From: CAZQYB01 sp964582985
GTDB taxonomy: Bacteria > Planctomycetota > Phycisphaerae > Sedimentisphaerales > Anaerobacaceae
DNA: 14,332 nucleotides
Assembly: GCA_964582985.1 (NCBI GenBank)
Contig: CAZOUM010000065.1
Coordinates: 1-14,332, forward strand
Direction: 5' to 3'
Under the pieces are notes generated by a model that made no database searches, was not told the DNA's origin, and was given only the letters and a program-made list of their open reading frames with translations. Position 1 is the stretch's first letter. Each line of letters starts with the position of its first letter. Positions 7,618 through 11,263 of this stretch are shown piece by piece. Both the position numbers and the translations under genes were made by a program.

Positions 7618-9261
7618 CTACCTTTGCCGGTAAGAAGCATTCTGCGAACTCACTCCGACACGCTGTGCCCACTCTTCATACTTTGACTTGAGCTTTTCGA
7701 CAATCTCAGGGTGTCTGTCCGCAAGATTACGAATCTCCGAGCGGTCGCGTTCAAGGTCGTACAGCTCCCATTGTCGCCGCTTCTCCGCTACCAGTTTCCA
7801 TTTACCGTGCCGGACGGCTTCGTGCTTCACATGTTCCCAGAAAAGATACTCATGCGCCCTTCTCTCTTTGCCCTCGAAAATGGGAAGAAGACTTTTCCCT
7901 TCAAGAGCAAGAATCTTCTTGCCGTTAATCGCTTTTGGATATCTTCCCCCGGCCACATCAACGCACGTGGCCATAATATCAATGATATGTCCGACCTGAC
8001 GAGTGATGAAGCCCTTGTTTTTTATAACCGCAGGCCAGCGAACGATAAGGGGTGTCGAGATACCGCCCTCGTGCGTATACTTTTTGAACAAACGAAATGG
8101 CGTATTGCTGGCGTTTGCCCAGGATTGGCCATAGCTCATATACGAATCAACCCCGCCCGGCGGCAGCCCGTTCTTACGACTGTCAAAACCTAATGGCCCG
8201 GTCTCGTGACATCCGCCGTTATCAGACAGGAACATCACAAGCGTGTTTTCTTTTTTGCCGATTTGTTTGAGTTTCGCGAGTATCCTGCCAATACCCTGGT
8301 CCATACGGTCAATCTGTGCGGCATAAACTGCCATCTTCAAATCCATCAATTCCTTGTCTTCCACCCCGTCCCACGGTACTGCGCCTTTATCGCGCGGCGT
8401 AAGCCGCCACTTCCGGTGGATTATTCTCATCCTAACCATCCGCGCATATCTTTTTTTACGCAGCACGTCCCAGCCTTCGAGATACTTGCCTTTGTATTTC
8501 GCAATATCTTTCGGCAGGGCGTGCAGCGGCCAATGCGGCGCAGTATAAGCAACATATAAGAAAAACGGCTTTTTCCTGCGACCGTATTTATCTATGAAGC
8601 TCACCGCGTTGTCACTGAACGCATCCGTTATATAAAAGTTTTCCTTGCCGGGCATATAAGGTTTACCGTCTTTGGCAAATCTGCGTACGGTGCCTTTGCG
8701 TTTCGCCTTGGTAATATCAAAATAATTCGCCGCTCCACTTATCAGCCCGTAGTACCGGTCAAACCCCCTGTCAACAGGCCAGTGCGGTCGGCTTTCGCCG
8801 ACGTGCCATTTGCCCGACATTAACGTGGTGTATCCCACCTTCTTAAGTACCTCCGCTATGGTGACACATTTGTCGTTAAGATAGCCCTGATAAGGTCCAG
8901 GTGGATTAACATCTCCTCGCTTGGCGTTTGTCATACCGCCTATCCCGGCCTGGTGCGGATACAGTCCGGTCAAGAGCGATGCACGCGTCGGACAGCACCG
9001 GGCTGTATTGTAAAACTGCGTGAAGCGCAGTCCCTGGGCTGCTAACCGCATAAGATTTGGCGTATGAATCTCCGAACCATAACAAGCAAGGTCGGAGAAC
9101 CCCATATCATCCGCCATAATCAGAATGATATTTGGCCTGCCCTTGGCTCTTTTAGCGGAGGACAGCTTTTCAGTACTCGCACATCCCGGCAGCGCAAATC
9201 CCGCAGCGCCAAGACCTATGGCTTTAAGAAAATCACGCCGTGTGTAATCTTGTGTACTCAT
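7618..9261 (-). CDS. Tat-exported S1-family sulfatase (Cys type)
   Basis: A 547-aa sulfatase that would hydrolyse sulfate esters, probably on polysaccharides. I chose the ATG at 9261 because AAGGAG lies 9 nt upstream and because it puts the twin-arginine signal (TRRDFLK, 7-13) at the N-terminus; an ATG 32 codons further up would bury it. The signal ends in LPGC (Cys27), a possible though atypical lipobox. The active-site signature CCPTRASLLTG starts at Cys89, the predicted formylglycine, with Arg93. Other expected residues are visible: Asp51/Asp52 (metal), Lys151 and His153 in SGKWHVG, His243 in APHWPLH, Asp347/Asn348 in SDNGG, and Lys393/Lys394 before YTHEGG. The C-terminus has the usual LYDLERDRSEIRNLA segment. 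It is the first gene of an operon with the maturase. The substrate cannot be told from sequence. Confidence 0.94.
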   Translation of the reverse strand: MSTQDYTRRDFLKAIGLGAAGFALPGCASTEKLSSAKRAKGRPNIILIMADDMGFSDLACYGSEIHTPNLMRLAAQGLRFTQFYNTARCCPTRASLLTGLYPHQAGIGGMTNAKRGDVNPPGPYQGYLNDKCVTIAEVLKKVGYTTLMSGKWHVGESRPHWPVDRGFDRYYGLISGAANYFDITKAKRKGTVRRFAKDGKPYMPGKENFYITDAFSDNAVSFIDKYGRRKKPFFLYVAYTAPHWPLHALPKDIAKYKGKYLEGWDVLRKKRYARMVRMRIIHRKWRLTPRDKGAVPWDGVEDKELMDLKMAVYAAQIDRMDQGIGRILAKLKQIGKKENTLVMFLSDNGGCHETGPLGFDSRKNGLPPGGVDSYMSYGQSWANASNTPFRLFKKYTHEGGISTPLIVRWPAVIKNKGFITRQVGHIIDIMATCVDVAGGRYPKAINGKKILALEGKSLLPIFEGKERRAHEYLFWEHVKHEAVRHGKWKLVAEKRRQWELYDLERDRSEIRNLADRHPEIVEKLKSKYEEWAQRVGVSSQNASYRQR

Positions 9262-9373
9262 GTTTCGCAGCTCCTTTCCGTATTTGCTTTTCTTATCTAC
9301 TTCACTTTGCCTTGTATTTTCTCCTGCTGACAGCCATATACCAAGAGAATTTTCCAATTTTCCCTCAGAACCC

Positions 9374-9401
9374 CTTGTCCCCGCTCGTCGGTGGCGGGGA
9401 C
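9374..9401. repeat. G/C mini-hairpin, CTTG type
   Basis: CTTG followed by a stem in which GTCCCCGC (9377-9384) pairs perfectly with GCGGGGAC (9394-9401) around a 9-nt loop. It shares the CTTG/CCTG start and CCCC...GGGG arms with the elements at 9585, 9893, 10565, 10621 and 11167. Confidence 0.65.
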
Positions 9402-9413
9402 CCAGTTCCCTCG

Positions 9414-9453
9414 CCCCGCACCAAATAGGCCCTTGCCGAATTTTGGTGCGGGG
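9414..9453. repeat. Strong hairpin with 12-bp perfect stem
   Basis: CCCCGCACCAAA (9414-9425) and TTTGGTGCGGGG (9442-9453) are exact reverse complements around a 16-nt loop containing CCTTGCCGAA. There is no T-run on either side, so a simple terminator is unlikely. The stem is built like the CCCACCAA/TTGGTGGG stem-loops at 9848 and 10663, but with a larger loop. Confidence 0.8.
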
Positions 9454-9527
9454 TCATTCCGAGCGAAGTCGAGGAATCTATTAGGAAATGTCATTGCGAG
9501 AATCGCAAGGCGATGCGCGGCAATCTC
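9454..9527. repeat. Two short palindromic intergenic repeats
   Basis: 9454-9479 is TCATTCCGAGCGAAGTCGAG followed by GAATCT, and 9491-9527 is TCATTGCGAGAATCGCAAGG running to CAATCTC. Both are of the widespread TCATT...GAATCT / CAATCTC type of dispersed bacterial palindromic repeat, with short internal inverted arms. Confidence 0.65.
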
Positions 9528-9537
9528 ACACCCTTTG

Positions 9538-9575
9538 TCATTCCTGCGAACGCAGGAATCCACTTCCTACTTCGA
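9538..9575. repeat. 38-bp dispersed repeat, copy 1
   Basis: Identical over 38 bp to 9921-9958. It contains the perfect palindrome TTCCTGCGAACGCAGGAA (stem TTCCTGCG / CGCAGGAA with an AA loop) followed by TCCACTTCCTACTTCGA. Flanking sequence is partly similar (ATTCC then TG) and then diverges. A third relative at 11154 has a hairpin inserted in its loop. Confidence 0.85.
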
Positions 9576-9584
9576 TATTCCTTG

Positions 9585-9609
9585 CTTGCCCCGATGCTTT
9601 CTCTTGGGG
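9585..9609. repeat. G/C mini-element, CTTG type, 25 bp
   Basis: Starts CTTGCCCC (9585-9592) and ends TTGGGG (9604-9609). It interrupts a sequence resembling the flank of the other 38-bp repeat copy, which reads TTCGATGTTGG at about 9969. The boundaries are less certain than at 10565 and 10621. Confidence 0.45.
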
Positions 9610-9635
9610 TTGGGCATTCGATATTCATCTGCCTG

Positions 9636-9757
9636 TCCCCTGATACCCTCCTATACCCTGATTCCCTGCTACCTGATTCTCTGCTACCTGATTCTCTGCT
9701 ACCCGATTTCCTGCTACCTGATTCCCTGCTACCTGATTCCCTGATGTCCTGATGCCC
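9636..9757. repeat. 15-bp tandem repeat
   Basis: Five clear units with consensus CTGCTACCTGATTCY occupy 9666-9680, 9681-9695, 9696-9710, 9711-9725 and 9726-9740. Two degenerate units precede them (9636-9665) and a partial one follows. Because 15 is a multiple of three, a frame stays open in both directions and would give a five-residue repeat (LLPDS on +, QVAGN-like on -), but no start site, domain or non-repeat sequence supports translation. Confidence 0.9.
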
Positions 9758-9782
9758 TTATGTTTCCTCATCCCGCCTTTTG

Positions 9783-9832
9783 TCATTTCGAGCTTGTCGA
9801 GAAATCTATTCCGTAAACCGTCGCGAAGCGAC
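9783..9832. repeat. TCATTTCGAG...GCGACC repeat, uninterrupted copy
   Basis: Starts TCATTTCGAGCTTG (9783-9796), continues GAGAAATCTATTCCG, and ends with GTCGC-GAA-GCGAC, a short hairpin. It is the empty-site version of the repeat at 10551-10648, which carries two 23-bp insertions. A third, chimeric copy is at 10722-10800. Confidence 0.85.
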
Positions 9833-9839
9833 CACAAAA

Positions 9840-9882
9840 ATATTTAGCCCACCAATTTATTGGTGGGTTCTCTTTACCCCAA
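9840..9882 (+). repeat. 43-bp stem-loop repeat, copy 1
   Basis: CCCACCAA (9848-9855), loop TTTA, TTGGTGGG (9860-9867), followed by TTCTCTTT. The 43 bp are identical to 10655-10697. The stem plus pyrimidine tail resembles a weak rho-independent terminator on the + strand. It follows the TCATTTCGAG repeat in both places, so the two travel as one composite. Confidence 0.8.
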
Positions 9883-9892
9883 GTCATTCCCA

Positions 9893-9920
9893 CTTGCCTG
9901 CCCTCGACTCCGATCGGGGG
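9893..9920. repeat. G/C mini-element, CTTG type, 28 bp
   Basis: Starts CTTGCCTGCCC (9893-9903) and ends CGATCGGGGG (9911-9920), directly followed by the second copy of the 38-bp repeat. It shares the outline of the 23-bp elements at 10565 and 10621, with a different middle. Confidence 0.5.
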
Positions 9921-9958
9921 TCATTCCTGCGAACGCAGGAATCCACTTCCTACTTCGA
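9921..9958. repeat. 38-bp dispersed repeat, copy 2
   Basis: Exact copy of 9538-9575 in the same orientation, including the TTCCTGCG-AA-CGCAGGAA palindrome. Confidence 0.85.
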
Positions 9959-10081
9959 CATTCCGTGTTCGATGTTGGATATTCCTCACGGCCCCCGCCT
10001 TTCACGCGGGGTTACAACCTACGCGATACACAATACGCACGGCGCAATACGAAACCTTGCCCCGCAATTTATTCCACATTG

Positions 10082-10110
10082 TCATTCCGCACTTGATGCG
10101 GAATCCAGGA
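10082..10110. repeat. Short palindromic repeat
   Basis: TTCCGCA (10085-10091) and TGCGGAA (10097-10103) pair around the loop CTTGA. It belongs to the same TCATT...GGAATCCAGG style as its neighbours and is uninterrupted. Confidence 0.6.
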
Positions 10111-10159
10111 TAATTCCCCTCCCAATTCATTTCCTGCCTTTTTCGCTTGGTACACGCGA

Positions 10160-10216
10160 AAATAACTACAAAAACCCAAAAAAATTCTTGACAACCAGAA
10201 TCCTTTACAGTACAAA
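10160..10216 (+). promoter_or_regulatory. Sigma70-type promoter before duplication copy 1
   Basis: A-rich block (10160-10187), then TTGACA (10188-10193), a 17-nt spacer and TACAAA (10211-10216). The A-rich block and -35 region are nearly identical to 10804-10839, whereas the spacer differs from that of the other promoter. Conserved boxes and spacing around a diverged spacer suggest a working promoter. Transcription would start near 10223, about 13 nt before the 236-bp block. Confidence 0.65.
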
Positions 10217-10235
10217 ACTGACACTCGTTTCTCAG

Positions 10236-10471
10236 TTGTCGTTTGAAGGACTAAATTATCTACACCCGCTTTCGTCTCGGCGGATGGAGGAGTGGTCAAA
10301 TGCACCCGTGCTTCCAAAATGGAGATTATCCTGCCGACGCGCAAAATCACCATCAAAACAGCACAAAATCCCCAAATGCTACCGCACAGCGCAACGTTAT
10401 AGTGAAAGTTGCCTTTTTCGCGTCAAAATCCGAAGCACAACAAAATTCGGGTCACGGGGCACGTGCCCCGG
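10236..10471 (+). repeat. 236-bp exact duplication, copy 1 (candidate structured RNA or leader)
   Basis: Identical in all 236 bp to 10883-11118. By eye the RNA folds: TCGGCGGAT (10277-10285) pairs with ATCCtGCCGA (10328-10337), and inside it GGAGGAGTGG (10286-10295) pairs with CCCGTGCTTCC (10305-10315 region) at nine of ten positions including G-U pairs. The inner stem covers a good Shine-Dalgarno (GGAGGA, 10286-10291) and its loop holds the ATG at 10300. That ATG opens a frame of 57 codons within the block (MHPCFQNGDYPADAQ...). Further on GCAAC (10391-10395) pairs with GTTGC (10408-10412) just before TTTTT, a weak terminator. The block ends in the perfect palindrome CGGGGCACGTGCCCCG (10455-10470). 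I do not recognise the RNA or the peptide. Confidence 0.6.
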
Positions 10472-10550
10472 CTAACGATTGGCCTGCTCGCGGCCCACCA
10501 CCCCTTTGTCATCCTGAGCTTGTGCCCAAGGTGCGCAGTCCCTCCCACCG

Positions 10551-10648
10551 TCATTTCGAGCTTGCTTGCCCCTACCTGATTGGGGGGCCGAGAAATCTAT
10601 TCCGAAACACCGTCGCGAAGCTTGCCCCTACCTGATTGGGGGGCGACC
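10551..10648. repeat. TCATTTCGAG...GCGACC repeat carrying two 23-bp insertions
   Basis: Same repeat as 9783-9832, but interrupted at 10565-10587 and at 10621-10643 by the same 23-bp sequence. That insert starts CTTGCCCCTACC and ends GATTGGGGGG. The first insertion follows GAGCTTG, the second follows GTCGCGAAG and is directly followed by CGACC. In the uninterrupted copy these joints read GAGCTTG/TCGAG and GCGAAG/CGACC. The 43-bp stem-loop follows at 10655. Confidence 0.88.
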
Positions 10649-10654
10649 TCAACC

Positions 10655-10697
10655 ATATTTAGCCCACCAATTTATTGGTGGGTTCTCTTTACCCCAA
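10655..10697 (+). repeat. 43-bp stem-loop repeat, copy 2
   Basis: Exact copy of 9840-9882, with stem CCCACCAA (10663-10670) / TTGGTGGG (10675-10682), loop TTTA and a TTCTCTTT tail. Confidence 0.8.
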
Positions 10698-10721
10698 TTC
10701 ATTCCGAACTCTCTTGCCCCG

Positions 10722-10800
10722 TCATTTCGAGCGCAAAAGTTTACCCTGAGTGCAATCGAAGGGAGAAATCTATTCCGAATACCGTCGCAACGCGACCTCA
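10722..10800. repeat. Chimeric copy of the TCATTTCGAG repeat
   Basis: Begins TCATTTCGAGCGCA and ends GAGAAATCTATTCCG...GCGACC like its relatives. The middle contains AAGTTTACCCTGAGTGCAATC, which looks like a piece of a different repeat family (CCTGAG...CGAAGG). The two parts meet at GCGCA / GTGCA, suggesting recombination between families or an insertion. Confidence 0.55.
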
Positions 10801-10803
10801 AAC

Positions 10804-10862
10804 AAAATAATTACAAAAATCCAAAAAAAATTCTTGACAACGCCCATCTTCTACATTATAAA
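10804..10862 (+). promoter_or_regulatory. Sigma70-type promoter before duplication copy 2
   Basis: A-rich block (10804-10831), TTGACA (10834-10839), a 17-nt spacer and TATAAA (10857-10862), close to consensus. Transcription would start near 10869, about 14 nt before the second 236-bp block. Since no strong terminator follows, it could also provide a leader of about 395 nt to the hydrolase gene at 11264. Confidence 0.72.
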
Positions 10863-10882
10863 ATCGGCACTTGCTCCATTGT

Positions 10883-11118
10883 TTGTCGTTTGAAGGACTA
10901 AATTATCTACACCCGCTTTCGTCTCGGCGGATGGAGGAGTGGTCAAATGCACCCGTGCTTCCAAAATGGAGATTATCCTGCCGACGCGCAAAATCACCAT
11001 CAAAACAGCACAAAATCCCCAAATGCTACCGCACAGCGCAACGTTATAGTGAAAGTTGCCTTTTTCGCGTCAAAATCCGAAGCACAACAAAATTCGGGTC
11101 ACGGGGCACGTGCCCCGG
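10883..11118 (+). repeat. 236-bp exact duplication, copy 2 (candidate structured RNA or leader)
   Basis: Identical to 10236-10471, 647 bp downstream. The equivalent features are the sequestering stem 10933-10942 / 10953-10962, the ATG at 10947, GCAAC/GTTGC at 11038-11042 / 11055-11059 followed by TTTTT, and the palindrome at 11102-11117. Right after the block the two copies differ at one base and then share TAACGATT before diverging. Zero differences mean recent duplication, gene conversion or strong constraint; sequence from one genome cannot separate these. Confidence 0.6.
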
Positions 11119-11153
11119 GTAACGATTGCCCTCCCCGCGGCCCGCCGCCAATG

Positions 11154-11200
11154 TCATTCCTGCGAAGCCTGTCCCCGCGAAGGCGGGGAGCAGGAACCCA
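11154..11200. repeat. TCATTCCTGCGAA repeat with a hairpin in its loop
   Basis: TCATTCCTGCGAA (11154-11166) and GCAGGAACCCA (11190-11200) are the arms of a repeat like 9538-9575. The loop is occupied by a 23-bp G/C hairpin (11167-11189) in which TCCCCGC (11172-11178) pairs with GCGGGGA (11183-11189) around GAAG. This is a third case of a mini-hairpin at the apex of another palindrome. Confidence 0.7.
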
Positions 11201-11263
11201 GTTTTATTCAGCTAATCAACCGTATTTTGTTGCGAAAGAATGATCTTTGAAAAGGAGAAAAAA

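Larger units (their letters stand above)
9262..11263. other. 2-kb gene-poor region of nested repeats
   Basis: No open frame here looks like a conserved gene. All the longer ones run through palindromic or tandem repeats. The region holds short repeats beginning TCATT (9454, 9491, 9538, 9783, 9921, 10082, 10551, 10722, 11154), a 15-bp tandem array, and two copies of a 43-bp stem-loop. It also holds several G/C mini-hairpins interrupting other repeats, and a 236-bp exact duplication with its own promoters. The individual parts are listed separately. The mixture resembles accumulated non-autonomous mobile repeats, but no transposase is encoded in the window. I found no strong promoter for the sulfatase on the minus strand between 9262 and 9370. 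Confidence 0.8.

Noticed and set aside
9262..9357. Upstream extension of the sulfatase by 32 codons
   Set aside because: It would place the twin-arginine signal 39 residues in, and the ATG at 9261 has a better ribosome-binding site.
9513..9752. Open frame through the 15-bp tandem repeat giving a LLPDS repeat peptide
   Set aside because: It is explained by a repeat length divisible by three and includes translated palindromic repeats; no start signal was seen.
9636..9757. CRISPR array
   Set aside because: The units are directly adjacent without unique spacers, and no cas gene is present.
10277..10337. tRNA-like fold near GGAGGAGTGGTC
   Set aside because: The 5' bases resemble a tRNA-Ser start, but there is no anticodon arm, no GTTCRA T-arm and no matching acceptor strand.
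10455..10470. Perfect 16-bp palindrome as a terminator
   Set aside because: No T-run follows on either strand in either copy, so intrinsic termination is not supported.
11240..11263. Upstream ATG for the hydrolase gene (8 extra residues)
   Set aside because: The AAAGGAG lies inside this extension, ideally spaced for the ATG at 11264, which also gives a cleaner signal peptide.
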